Shown: positions 25,749 through 33,990 of the stretch, piece after piece | Layout: each line of letters starts with the position of its first letter | Position numbering within the stretch: the first letter of the stretch is position 1 | NCBI GenBank assembly: GCA_030038565.1 | Contig: JASHSS010000525.1 | Location: 1-38,157, forward strand | Direction: 5' to 3' | Origin: Bryobacteraceae bacterium | GTDB lineage: Bacteria; Acidobacteriota; Terriglobia; Bryobacterales; Bryobacteraceae | Length of the DNA stretch: 38,157 nucleotides | Position numbers and translations under genes: made by a program | The notes under the pieces: model-generated | The model's input: only the letters and a program-made list of their open reading frames with translations | Database searches by the model: none | Told to the model about the DNA's origin: nothing

Positions 25749-27803
25749 TCACATCCTGTGGAAGGCCTTCAGAATTTCGCGCGTGGAATAGTGCATCGCA
25801 ATCGGCCTTCCATGCGGGCAGCTCATGGGGCAGTCGGTGGCCGCCAGCGCGCGCAGCAGCCACTCCATTTTGCCGGCATCCAGGCGGGTGTTGATCTTGA
25901 TGGCCGCCCGGCAGGCGATCGAGGCGCAGATGCTGCGGCGCAGGTCGTCGAGCGAAGCGCCGGGCGGCTCTCCCTCCACGGTTTCCAGAATCTCGAACAG
26001 AATGCGCTCCACGTTGGCCGCCCCGATGGCCGCCGGCGCCGCTTTCACCGCGATGGTGCGTTGGCCGAACGGTTCGGTTTCGAACCCCGAAGCGTGCAAC
26101 TCATCGGCGATGCGCGCGTAGTCGATCTGCTGCTCGCTCGTGAGCTGCACGATCAGCGGCATCAGCAGCCGCTGCATCTCCACGCGCCCTGCCGCCCGTT
26201 GCTTCATCACCTGCTCGAACAGGACCCGCTCGTGGGCCACGTGCTGATCCACGATCCACAACCCGTCGCGCCCCGCCGCCACGATGAAGCTCTCGTGAAT
26301 CTGCCCCAGCGGCCGCAACTCCGAAAGCACCGATAGCGACATCTCCGGCGGCGGCACCGCCTCGGCGGGGAATTCGCCGTGGGCGTCCAGATGACGCCGC
26401 AGTTTGCCCGAGGGCGCCGGGCCCGGCGTGACTTCGAGCGGCGGCGCGGTGAAATCCAGCCGTGGCGCGGGAGCCGCCGGCGGCCGCAGGGAAAATTCCG
26501 GCGCACTTTCCATTATCTCCGCAGCGTCGGGCTGGGGAGTTGACCCCGTCAACCCCGCCGACCGCGGTTCTTCCGCCACGCTGGCGCCCCACGCCGCCGG
26601 CTCCTGATTTGCCAGCGCCTGGCTGAACTCCGAATAGGGCAGTCCCGCGGCGGGCTGCCCGCCGGGAGGGGCGCCCTCGGGGACCGGCCGCGCCGCGGGG
26701 GTGAACGCCGGCGCCGGGCGGCTCTCGATCAGCCGCTCGCGAATGGTGTCGCGCACGAAATCGTGAACCACCGGCCCGTGGCGGAAGCGCACCTCGGTCT
26801 TCGAGGGGTGCACGTTGACATCCACCTCTTCGGCATCGCACTCCAGAAACAGCAGCGCGAAGGGATAGGAAGAAGGCGGAATCAGGTTGTAATAAGCCGA
26901 AGAAAGGGCGTGCAGCATCAGCCGGTCGCGAATCAGCCGGCCGTTCACGAAAACGAAAATGGAGTTGCGATTGCCCTTTTGCACTTGAGGGCGCGAGACA
27001 AAGCCGGAAAGACGAAAGGTCCGGCTGGCCGGCTCATCGGGTTCCTGCCCGAAAGGCGCCGCCGAGGGACCACCGGGCGCGCTTTCCGCCGCGGTCGCTG
27101 GCCGCAAGCGCAGGGTCCTCTCGCGCACGCCAAGCTCCACCAGGTCATCCAGCATCTGGCTGCCGAATACCTGGTACACGCGCTCTTTGAGCGTGGCCAC
27201 GGGCGTCACGTGGAGCAGTTCGGCAGCACCGCTGGTCAGCAGGAAGGTCTTGGCGGGATGCGCCAGGCTGTAATGGGTGACGAGCGAGGCGACATGCGCC
27301 AACTCGGTCTGTTCGGTGCGCAGAAACTTGCGGCGCGCCGGAACGTTATAAAACAGATCGCGTACCGTGATCACCGTGCCGCCGCCCAACGCGGCTTCCT
27401 CGCAGCGCAACATGCGGCCGCCCGCGATTTCGATGCGCGTCCCGGTAGTCTCTTCCTGCGAGCGCGTTTCGAGCAGCAGGCGGGAGACCGAGGCGATAGA
27501 GGGCAGCGCTTCGCCGCGAAAGCCCAGCGTGGCAATCGAGAGCAGGTCTTTCACATCGCGCAGCTTGCTGGTGGCGTGGCGCTCGAAGGCCAGCAGGGCA
27601 TCGTCGCGCAGCATGCCGCCGCCATCGTCGGCAATGCGGATGAGGCGTCGCCCGCCGGCTTCCACTTCCACCCGCAGATCGGTCGCCCCGGCATCCAGCG
27701 AGTTCTCCAGCAGTTCCTTGACCACCGAAGCCGGCCGCTCCACCACCTCTCCGGCGGCGATTTTATTGGCAACCTGGTCGGGGAGAATGCGGATACGGCC
27801 CAT
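25749..27803 (-). CDS. mutL: DNA mismatch repair protein MutL (endonuclease type)
   Basis: This 684-residue protein couples mismatch recognition by MutS to strand incision. The N-terminal GHKL ATPase is complete: LLENSLDAGA (31-40), DDGGGM (59-64) and GFRGEALPSIAS (about 95-106). A proline/alanine-rich linker spans roughly 345-480. The C-terminal domain has the metal-binding endonuclease motif DQHVAHERVLFE (519-530, with Val where Ala is usual), the ACR motif and CPHGRP (662-667). It is therefore the nicking MutL found in bacteria without MutH. The ATG lies against a 10-bp-arm palindrome and has no Shine-Dalgarno sequence. mutS is not in the window. Confidence 0.97.
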   Translation of the reverse strand: MGRIRILPDQVANKIAAGEVVERPASVVKELLENSLDAGATDLRVEVEAGGRRLIRIADDGGGMLRDDALLAFERHATSKLRDVKDLLSIATLGFRGEALPSIASVSRLLLETRSQEETTGTRIEIAGGRMLRCEEAALGGGTVITVRDLFYNVPARRKFLRTEQTELAHVASLVTHYSLAHPAKTFLLTSGAAELLHVTPVATLKERVYQVFGSQMLDDLVELGVRERTLRLRPATAAESAPGGPSAAPFGQEPDEPASRTFRLSGFVSRPQVQKGNRNSIFVFVNGRLIRDRLMLHALSSAYYNLIPPSSYPFALLFLECDAEEVDVNVHPSKTEVRFRHGPVVHDFVRDTIRERLIESRPAPAFTPAARPVPEGAPPGGQPAAGLPYSEFSQALANQEPAAWGASVAEEPRSAGLTGSTPQPDAAEIMESAPEFSLRPPAAPAPRLDFTAPPLEVTPGPAPSGKLRRHLDAHGEFPAEAVPPPEMSLSVLSELRPLGQIHESFIVAAGRDGLWIVDQHVAHERVLFEQVMKQRAAGRVEMQRLLMPLIVQLTSEQQIDYARIADELHASGFETEPFGQRTIAVKAAPAAIGAANVERILFEILETVEGEPPGASLDDLRRSICASIACRAAIKINTRLDAGKMEWLLRALAATDCPMSCPHGRPIAMHYSTREILKAFHRM

Positions 27804-27830
27804 GATCCAGGTTCAATATTAACCTGGATC
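27804..27830. promoter_or_regulatory. Perfect 10-7-10 inverted repeat abutting the mutL start codon
   Basis: On the + strand GATCCAGGTT (27804-27813), CAATATT (27814-27820) and AACCTGGATC (27821-27830) form a perfect inverted repeat that begins at the base next to the mutL ATG. The -10-like TAATAT of the mutL strand (27821-27816) lies in the centre. It could be an operator for mutL or an RNA hairpin at the message 5' end. The downstream gene on the + strand starts more than 100 bp away. Confidence 0.6.
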
Positions 27831-27944
27831 GCAGGCCACCGACCCACGGCCGGCCACTCGAGACTCGGGGATAACCCACTACCAATCCGCCGCCTCACCC
27901 GGTAACATGGAGTGTCGAGCGAATTCCCGAGCGGTGATTGCAAA

Positions 27945-28493
27945 ATGTCTTCCATGCGTATTTCTTCGCGCCTCCGGGCCAAGTGGGCACCCCAGGAGAC
28001 TCCCCCCGCGCCGGACCCCTCCGCCGCCCCGCCCGCGGATGCGGAAAGCGCTCCGCCGGAACCCGAATACAAGTGGCTCCGGATGCGCATCGGCGAGGAG
28101 AAGGACCGGCGTGAGCGCGAGGCCAGGATCCTCGAGCGCCTGCCGGATGCCGCCGCGGAACTGAACGAGAGCCTCGCCGATTGCCTCGACGCCTATAACA
28201 GCGCCTTCGGCCCCGGGTCGGCCGAGTTGCAATCCGAGCCCCTCCAACTGCGCATTCTGGCGCGCCACATCCGCGAAGGCCAGCCCGAGACGGCCCGCAT
28301 CGAAATCCTCAGCGTCCCGGCCATCCCAGGATTCCAGATCGACCGCAACGGGTCTCCACTCGTGGTCGAAATCGGCATACTCCCCGACGGCAAGCTCTTC
28401 TACCGCGACCGCGATCAGGATCAGTATCTTACCATGGAAGAGCTCACCCGCCGCATCCTCGACCGCACCCTGTTTCCCAAGCTCGGCGAGTAG
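27945..28493 (+). CDS. Unrecognised conserved-looking cytoplasmic protein
   Basis: I do not recognise this protein of about 182 residues. The first 40 residues are proline/alanine-rich and probably disordered. The rest is a charged alpha-helical segment (EEKDRREREARILERLP) followed by an alpha/beta domain with FQIDRNGSPLVVEIGILPDG. There is no signal peptide or membrane helix. The start is uncertain: an in-frame GTG at 27912, ATG 27945 and ATG 27954 are all possible. A -10-like TAACAT at 27903-27908 would put the transcription start near 27915 and favours the ATGs. It is divergent from mutL and ends 15 nt before the membrane spermidine-synthase-like gene, which may be cotranscribed. Confidence 0.65.
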   Translation: MSSMRISSRLRAKWAPQETPPAPDPSAAPPADAESAPPEPEYKWLRMRIGEEKDRREREARILERLPDAAAELNESLADCLDAYNSAFGPGSAELQSEPLQLRILARHIREGQPETARIEILSVPAIPGFQIDRNGSPLVVEIGILPDGKLFYRDRDQDQYLTMEELTRRILDRTLFPKLGE

Positions 28494-28508
28494 GTATCAT
28501 AAGCGAGG

Positions 28509-30473
28509 GTGCGTCCAAGACTGCTGTACGGTTCCACCATCTTCTCCGGTTCGCTGCTCCTGTTTCTGATCCAGCCCATGATGGCCAAAGCCATTCTGCC
28601 CTGGTTCGGCGGCGCCGCGGGCGTGTGGGCCTGCGCGCTGTTCTTCTTTCAAGCCGCCCTGCTGGCCGGCTACGCGTACGCCTGGTGGAGCACGCGTCAC
28701 CTCGCTCCCCGCGCCCAGGCGGCGGTTCACCTCCTGCTGCTGGCGGCCAGCCTGCTGTTGCTTCCCCTTACTCCGGGGGCGTGGTGGAAGCCAACCGGTC
28801 CCGACGATCCCACCGGGCGTATCGTGCTGCTGCTGGCTCGCTCCATCGGCCTGCCGTATTTTCTGTTGGCCGCCAACAGCCCGCTGGTGCAGGTGTGGTT
28901 CGCGCGCCGCGTGAAGCCCGCCTTTCCCTACCGCCTGTTCGCGCTCTCGAACCTGGCCTCGCTCGCCGCCCTGTTGCTCTACCCGGTGGCGGTCGAACCG
29001 CTGCTCCCGGTCTCTGTGCAGTTGCAGTGGTGGTCTGCGGCCTATGCCGTATTCGCCGTGCTGGCGGCAGCGTCGGCCATCGTGGGTCCGTTCCGCCGCC
29101 CCGAGCCGTCCCTGGCCGAAACGTCCCCCGCGCCCCAGGCCCCGCCAACCCCGGCAGGCCGCCTTCTGTGGTTCACCCTGGCGGCCTGCCCCTCCATTCT
29201 GTGGATGGCCTCCGCCAACACCCTCAGCCAGAGTGTCGCTCCCATCCCGTTCCTGTGGATTCTGCCGCTGGGCATCTATCTCCTCACCTTGATCCTCTGC
29301 TTCGACCGCGACGGCTGGTATCGGCCGGCGATTTATCGCTTCCTGCTGCCGGCCGCCTGCGTCGCCATGGGCTGGTGCGCCGGAGACCGCGGCGCCGGCA
29401 TGGACATCTGGTGGACCATCGCCCTCTTCGCGGCCGCCCTTTTCGTCTGCTCCATGTTCTGCCATGGCGAACTGGCGCGCCGCAAACCCGACGCCAGCCG
29501 GCTGGCTTCGTTTTACCTGACGCTCGCCGCAGGAGGCGCTGCCGGGGGCCTGTTCGTGGCTATCTTGGCGCCCAACCTGTTCGACGGTTTCCTGGAATTG
29601 CCGATCGGCGTCACCATGTGCATCCTGCTCGCCGTCGCTTTGTTGTACGGAGTGCGCTCCACCCGCCGCCTGGTCCGCCTCACCCTGTTCGCCGCCGCCG
29701 GATTTGTGGCCGCCGTGCAAATGGACGCCCGCTTCACCCAAACCCAGGTGCGCGTGCGCAATTTCTACGGGGCCCTGCGCGTCATCGATAAAGCCGATGT
29801 GCGCATCCTGGCCAATGGCGCCATCCATCACGGGGCCCAGTTTCTGGCGCCCGAAAAACGGCGCATCCCCACCACCTATTACGGCCGCGCGACCGGTGTG
29901 GGCCGCGCCATCGCCGCGCTCCCGGAAGGCCCGCGGCAGATCGGCGCCATCGGCCTGGGAACCGGAACCCTGGCCGCCTACGCCCGTCCCGGAGACGATT
30001 TCCGCTTCTACGAAATCAACCCCGCCGATATCCAGATCGCGCGCACCGAGTTCCGCTTCCTCGACGACTGCGCCGGCTCGGTCCAAGTCGTTCCCGGGGA
30101 TGGGCGGCTGTCCCTGGAGCGCGATACGGCCGCGCGCTTCGACCTGCTGGCCGTGGACGCCTTCTCGGGCGATGCCATCCCCATCCACCTCCTCACCGCG
30201 GAGGCCTTCCGGCTGTACCTGGAGCGCCTCAAACCCTCCGGAGTTCTGGCGCTGCACATCACCAACCGCTATCTCAACCTTGCCCCCGAAGTGCTGGCGC
30301 TGGCTGCTAATGCCGGCATCAGCGCCCGCGTCGTGACCAACCCTCCGGACGCGGATGAAGATGTCTATGAATCCACCTGGGTCATTGCGCGCCGCGGTGG
30401 CGCTTCGCCGCCATCGCCCGCCGTTCGTGTCTGGACCGACGATTACAGCAACCTGCTGGGCGCCATGAAGTAG
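28509..30473 (+). CDS. Membrane-fused spermidine-synthase-like protein (fused MFS/spermidine synthase type)
   Basis: This 654-residue protein has about ten to twelve membrane helices in the first 400 residues, beginning FSGSLLLFLIQPMMAKAILP. A soluble C-terminal Rossmann domain of the spermidine synthase/methyltransferase class follows. In that domain GLGTGTLAAYA (about 482-492) is the nucleotide-binding loop, FYEINPADIQIA supplies the acidic residue after strand 2, and LAVDAFSGDAIPIHLLT carries the acidic catalytic-region signature. Such fusions are common but their substrate is not established; aminopropyl or methyl transfer to a membrane-derived product is inference. The start is GTG, with -10-like TATCAT 8 nt upstream and no properly spaced ribosome-binding site. 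Confidence 0.87.
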   Translation: MRPRLLYGSTIFSGSLLLFLIQPMMAKAILPWFGGAAGVWACALFFFQAALLAGYAYAWWSTRHLAPRAQAAVHLLLLAASLLLLPLTPGAWWKPTGPDDPTGRIVLLLARSIGLPYFLLAANSPLVQVWFARRVKPAFPYRLFALSNLASLAALLLYPVAVEPLLPVSVQLQWWSAAYAVFAVLAAASAIVGPFRRPEPSLAETSPAPQAPPTPAGRLLWFTLAACPSILWMASANTLSQSVAPIPFLWILPLGIYLLTLILCFDRDGWYRPAIYRFLLPAACVAMGWCAGDRGAGMDIWWTIALFAAALFVCSMFCHGELARRKPDASRLASFYLTLAAGGAAGGLFVAILAPNLFDGFLELPIGVTMCILLAVALLYGVRSTRRLVRLTLFAAAGFVAAVQMDARFTQTQVRVRNFYGALRVIDKADVRILANGAIHHGAQFLAPEKRRIPTTYYGRATGVGRAIAALPEGPRQIGAIGLGTGTLAAYARPGDDFRFYEINPADIQIARTEFRFLDDCAGSVQVVPGDGRLSLERDTAARFDLLAVDAFSGDAIPIHLLTAEAFRLYLERLKPSGVLALHITNRYLNLAPEVLALAANAGISARVVTNPPDADEDVYESTWVIARRGGASPPSPAVRVWTDDYSNLLGAMK

Positions 30474-30769
30474 GGCGGTGGCCGAACGGTGGGTGGTGGG
30501 TCAGGTTGACATCTGAGACGACTTCTCCGTGATCAGGCGCCAGGGCAGGCAGCCCGCTCACCGAGGTGGGGCACTTGTCCGGTAACCCCACTGCCATTCC
30601 CCGACCGTGAGGGCATCCAATCCACGAGCGGACAGGTCGGACAGGGCTGTCTCGCAGGGGGTAGTTTCGGGAGTCCCGAAAACGTTAAGTTTTGAGACGG
30701 CAAGTTTCCGGTAGTGCCGGTTCCACGATGGGCGAGTACGGGGTATCCTGAAGGGCATGGAGGGTGTCG
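30474..30769. other. Gene-free stretch with a perfect 17-bp palindrome
   Basis: No gene is supported in these 296 bases. At 30665-30681 TTTCGGGA-G-TCCCGAAA is a perfect palindrome; as RNA it would be a 7-bp stem with a 3-nt loop. TATCCT (30744-30749) is a possible -10 for the next gene, and GGAGG (30759-30763) is its ribosome-binding site. A 66-codon leftward open frame (30558-30758) resembles nothing I know. Confidence 0.5.
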
Positions 30770-31288
30770 ATGAGGTTCCTCTGGTATATCCTGCTAACCG
30801 CGATTCTCTTGGGCGGCGCTTTCGCGCAGTCCGCGTTGCAATCCGCCGCCGATAGTCCCGCCGCCAACGTGCTGTGGTCGGAAACCGCCGGCAGGCTCGA
30901 CTCTCCCGGCGGGAGCGCCGTGTTCACTGCGCTCGCTATGGCCGACCCGAAGCATGCCGGTGAGCAGATCCGCGGCGTGCGCATCGCGCTCACTTCGCAC
31001 GGCACGCAAAGTTCGGTCTATGTCGATGCTCGCGAATTCGCGCTACTCAGCTCGCACGTCAATCTGTGGGGCACCGGCTGGGCGCGCATGCCGTTTAACG
31101 GCACCTACAGCACCAATTGCCCCGACGAAGAGAGCCAGCGACTGCCGCTCTTCCTCGATTACGATGGGTCGGCCGCCGTGACGGTGCTCACAGTCAGGGG
31201 GCACGATAGCCTCTCGTTTACCGGCCTCACGCCGCCCGATGTCGCAGCGATCTTTACCCGCGCCTCGCTCCGTCTGAAAGCTCAATAA
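30770..31288 (+). CDS. Secreted hypothetical protein
   Basis: I do not recognise this 172-residue protein. It begins with a clear Sec signal peptide, MRFLWYILLTAILLGGAFAQ, with likely cleavage after Ala-Phe-Ala. The mature part is rich in beta-strand-like segments (QIRGVRIALTS, SSVYVDAREFALLSS) and ends with a short amphipathic helix. Two internal features, NCPDEESQRLPLFLDYDG and the single cysteine, suggest no metal site. The ATG at 30770 is chosen because a perfect GGAGG lies 6 nt upstream; a GTG two codons earlier is possible. It stands alone between gene-poor stretches. Confidence 0.72.
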   Translation: MRFLWYILLTAILLGGAFAQSALQSAADSPAANVLWSETAGRLDSPGGSAVFTALAMADPKHAGEQIRGVRIALTSHGTQSSVYVDAREFALLSSHVNLWGTGWARMPFNGTYSTNCPDEESQRLPLFLDYDGSAAVTVLTVRGHDSLSFTGLTPPDVAAIFTRASLRLKAQ

Positions 31289-31374
31289 ACCTGCGACGGC
31301 AGAGGCCAGCCCACCTCGACTTGACGGAAGAACTGTTCGTCTCAAATTGGGTCCTTTGCGCCCATTCGGCCCGG

Positions 31375-31389
31375 CCGGGACAATCCCGG
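31375..31389. terminator. Small hairpin between convergent genes
   Basis: CCGGGA-CAA-TCCCGG is a perfect 6-bp stem with a 3-nt loop. It lies 86 nt after the secreted-protein gene and 16 nt beyond the stop of the leftward zinc-ribbon gene. No T-tract follows, so a terminator role is only suggested. Confidence 0.35.
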
Positions 31390-31405
31390 TTGAAAATCGG
31401 TAGAG

Positions 31406-31645
31406 TTATACGACCCAATCACGCTTCGGGTCTTTCACATATAAACGTTTTACAGTGCCGCAAGAGGTGCACAGGTCAGCAAAAAGGCTCTCTCGTTTCC
31501 CCTTTTCGGATCGTTTGAAAAAGCCTCTCTCTTTCTCTTTGCAGAGGAGGCCGGGGTGTACGTCACCACCACCGCCAGAAGCAGAAACGATGAGACCGCT
31601 GATGAGTTGTGAACCGCCGCAGTGTTCACATATATTGTTGGGCAT
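31406..31645 (-). CDS. Small zinc-ribbon protein
   Basis: This 79-residue protein has two Cys-x-x-Cys knuckles, ICEHCGG near the N-terminus (6-9 for the cysteines) and LCTSCGT about 55 residues later. Between them is a loop rich in Gly and Lys. The spacing and the residues after each knuckle (GG, GT) fit a zinc ribbon of the kind found in many small bacterial proteins of unknown role. The open frame extends upstream to 31837, but the extension is low-complexity and basic, so I use the ATG at 31645. No good ribosome-binding site is seen. It is divergent from the response-regulator gene and lies in a locally gene-poor, less GC-rich stretch. Confidence 0.6.
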   Translation of the reverse strand: MPNNICEHCGGSQLISGLIVSASGGGGDVHPGLLCKEKERGFFKRSEKGKRESLFADLCTSCGTVKRLYVKDPKRDWVV

Positions 31646-31904
31646 CCGCGAATTCACTGCCGGCTTGTCGCCGTGGTGAGAAGTTGCCGGTCCCGGTCGG
31701 TAGACGGCCATATCGGAAACTGGCAGGAATGCATCCACGAACGGCATTCGGCGCCCCCGAGTTGACGCTGACGGTTTGCTGGTCGGTCGAAGTCCTTCGC
31801 GCTTGCGGTGAAACTGACCCACTGCCGAACGGTGCAAGCGGGGGCCGGCGCCGGTCTCGCCCTTTCATCGCTCGTTCATCCGCGCCGTAGCAGAATAAGA
31901 GCAG
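31646..31904. promoter_or_regulatory. Upstream region of the two-component genes with an 11-bp-spaced direct repeat
   Basis: TTCATC occurs at 31864-31869 and 31875-31880, a period of 11 bp, which is the spacing typical of tandem half-sites for OmpR/PhoB-type regulators. The repeats overlap the expected -35 region of a promoter whose -10 would be CAGAAT (31891-31896), 8 nt before the GTG. This suits autoregulation by the adjacent regulator. The rest of the stretch shows nothing I can name. Confidence 0.45.
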
Positions 31905-32594
31905 GTGCGTATTCTGCTGGTGGAAGACGAAACCCGCGTGGCCGGCTTCATCGCCCGTGGTCTGCGCGAACAGACTTACGCCGTCGATGTGGCCGCCGAT
32001 GGGGAACAGGCCGTCTACCTGGCCTCGGTGAACTCATACGACCTGATAGTTCTCGACCTCATGCTCCCCATCAAGGATGGCTACACCGTCTGCCGCGAAT
32101 TGCGCGCCGCAGGCCTGCGCGTCCCCATCCTGATGCTGACCGCCCGCGACGCCGTCGACGACCGCGTTGCGGGGCTCGATTCCGGCGCCGATGACTACCT
32201 CGTCAAACCTTTCGATTTCAAAGAGTTGCTGGCCCGCCTGCGGGCCCTCCTGCGGCGCTCCGCCACGCTCCGCCCGGCGGTAGCCTCGGTGGCCGACCTG
32301 GTCCTCAATACCGGCAGCCATCGCGTCGAACGCGCCGGCAAAGCCGTTTCGCTGACCGCCCGCGAATACGCCCTGCTGGAATTTCTGGTCCTCAACCAGG
32401 GTCGCGTGGTGGGCCGGGAGGAAATCGCCGAGCACGTCTGGGATGAAAGCTTCGATCCCCTTTCCAACATCATCGACGTCTACATCCGGCGCCTGCGCGG
32501 CAAACTGGATGCGGGTTTTTCACCGCGCCTCATCCACACCCTGCGCGGCGCGGGCTATCTCCTCTCGGTGGAAGGCGGCGCCGGCGATGATTAG
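31905..32594 (+). CDS. OmpR/PhoB-family response regulator
   Basis: This 229-residue DNA-binding regulator has an N-terminal receiver with VEDE (acidic pocket), the phospho-acceptor Asp51 in LIVLDLMLP, the conserved Thr in LMLTARD and Lys in DDYLVKPFDF. The C-terminal winged helix is recognised from LTAREYALLEFLVLNQGRVV and NIIDVYIRRLRGKLD. It looks most like the CusR/QseB-type branch; what it controls is unknown. The start is GTG with no ribosome-binding site. It overlaps the kinase gene by 8 bases, so the pair is one operon. Confidence 0.95.
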   Translation: MRILLVEDETRVAGFIARGLREQTYAVDVAADGEQAVYLASVNSYDLIVLDLMLPIKDGYTVCRELRAAGLRVPILMLTARDAVDDRVAGLDSGADDYLVKPFDFKELLARLRALLRRSATLRPAVASVADLVLNTGSHRVERAGKAVSLTAREYALLEFLVLNQGRVVGREEIAEHVWDESFDPLSNIIDVYIRRLRGKLDAGFSPRLIHTLRGAGYLLSVEGGAGDD

Positions 32595-33990
32595 AAGCTT
32601 CCGCCTCCGCATCACCGCCTGGTACCTGGGCTTCTTCGCGCTGCTCTTCGCCCTTTTCGGCCTGTACGTCTACGGGGTGCTGTCGAAAGCCCTGGAATCG
32701 CGGCTGGACACCCGCCTCGACGCGGAAGCCGCCACCGAGGCCGGCCTGTTCGCCGACGAACTGGGGGAGATGCAGGGTGACGTCTCCAAAGCCGCCCCGG
32801 AAGCCGTTTCCGAAATGCACGTGCGCGAGAGCGCCATCGCCATCCTTGAAGGCGGCCGCGTGGTGGCCGCGGGCGACCGGGCATCCGCTGGCAATGCCGC
32901 CTCCGCCGCCGTGTTTGCCGAAATCGCCGCGCTGGCCCAAGCCCATCCCGCCGCCGAATTCCTGCTCACCCTCCCCTCTGACAGGCATGGCGCCCACGCC
33001 GCCGTACGCCGTTTCAACGCCGCCGGCCGCAACTTTCTGATCATCTCGGTGGGCCCGCTCGATTCCATCGCAGCGGATCTGGACCTGGTGTGCGATGTCC
33101 TTCTCTTCGGTATGCCTTTCCTGGTGGGTCTCGCCGGGCTGGGCGGCTACCTGGTGGCCACCCGCAGCCTGGCCCCCCTCGGCTGGATGGCCGAGCAGGC
33201 CCGCCGCATCACCGGCAGCAACCTCGAAACCCGCCTCGAGATCGGCGATGCGGCCGAGGAACTCGCCCTCCTGGCCGCTTCCTTCAACGAACTGCTCTCC
33301 CGCCTGGATCAGTCCTTCGCCGCCATGAAGCGCTTCGTGGCGGACGCCTCCCACGAGCTGCGCACCCCGCTGGCAGTGATCCACGGGGAGGCCGACGTCT
33401 CGCTGGCCCACGACCGCCCGGTTGCCGAATACAAGCAATCCCTGGCCATCATCCTCGACGAAAGCCGCCGCCTCTCGCGCCTGGTAGACGATCTCCTCAA
33501 CCTGGCCCGCGCCGACGCCGGCCGAGTCCGCCTGCAAGTTGACGAATTCTACTTCAACGACCTGGTGGCCGAATGCTGCCGCTCGCTCCAGGCGCTGGCC
33601 GCCGCGCGGCGCATCGAACTGGCCTGCCTGCCTTCGGCCGACGTGCCTTTCCGCGGGGACCAGGCGCTCCTGCGCCGCCTGGTGGTGAACCTCCTCGATA
33701 ACGCCCTTCGCTATACGCCCGCGGGCGGCCGCATCACCGCCTCGCTCGAAACCCGCGGCGCCGAATTGCAGGTGCGCGTCGAAGACACCGGCATCGGCAT
33801 CTCCGCGGAAGCCGCTCCGCACATCTTCGAGCGCTTTTACCGCGCCGACAAGGCCCGCTCCCGCGCCGAGGGCGGTTTCGGGCTGGGCCTCTCCATTGTC
33901 AAGTGGATCGCCGAATCGCATCGCGGCGCCGTGGCGGTCTCGAGCCGCCCGGAACAGGGCAGCACCTTCACCGTGACCCTGCCGCGCTGA
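32587..33990 (+). CDS. Sensor histidine kinase, partner of the adjacent regulator
   Basis: This 467-residue membrane kinase has a first helix at about 8-30 (AWYLGFFALLFALFGLYVYG) and a periplasmic sensor of about 125 residues with no recognised fold. A second helix near 160-180 (FGMPFLVGLAGLGGYLVATR) leads to a HAMP linker and the HisKA dimerisation domain with the phospho-acceptor His256 in SHELRTPLAV. The HATPase domain has the N box LLDNALRYTP, the G1 box DTGIGIS and the G2 box GGFGLGLSIVKW. The ATG was chosen because it follows the family N-terminus and overlaps the regulator stop by 8 bases. The stimulus is unknown; metals or envelope stress are usual for this class. Confidence 0.94.
   Translation: MIRSFRLRITAWYLGFFALLFALFGLYVYGVLSKALESRLDTRLDAEAATEAGLFADELGEMQGDVSKAAPEAVSEMHVRESAIAILEGGRVVAAGDRASAGNAASAAVFAEIAALAQAHPAAEFLLTLPSDRHGAHAAVRRFNAAGRNFLIISVGPLDSIAADLDLVCDVLLFGMPFLVGLAGLGGYLVATRSLAPLGWMAEQARRITGSNLETRLEIGDAAEELALLAASFNELLSRLDQSFAAMKRFVADASHELRTPLAVIHGEADVSLAHDRPVAEYKQSLAIILDESRRLSRLVDDLLNLARADAGRVRLQVDEFYFNDLVAECCRSLQALAAARRIELACLPSADVPFRGDQALLRRLVVNLLDNALRYTPAGGRITASLETRGAELQVRVEDTGIGISAEAAPHIFERFYRADKARSRAEGGFGLGLSIVKWIAESHRGAVAVSSRPEQGSTFTVTLPR

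Noticed and set aside
28497-30257. 586-codon open frame on the - strand
   Set aside because: Antisense to the membrane spermidine-synthase-like gene; Gly/Gln/Arg-rich with no fold.
30558-30758. 66-codon leftward open frame as a possible gene or insertion-element remnant
   Set aside because: No recognisable motif, no ribosome-binding site and no terminal inverted repeats or target duplication seen.
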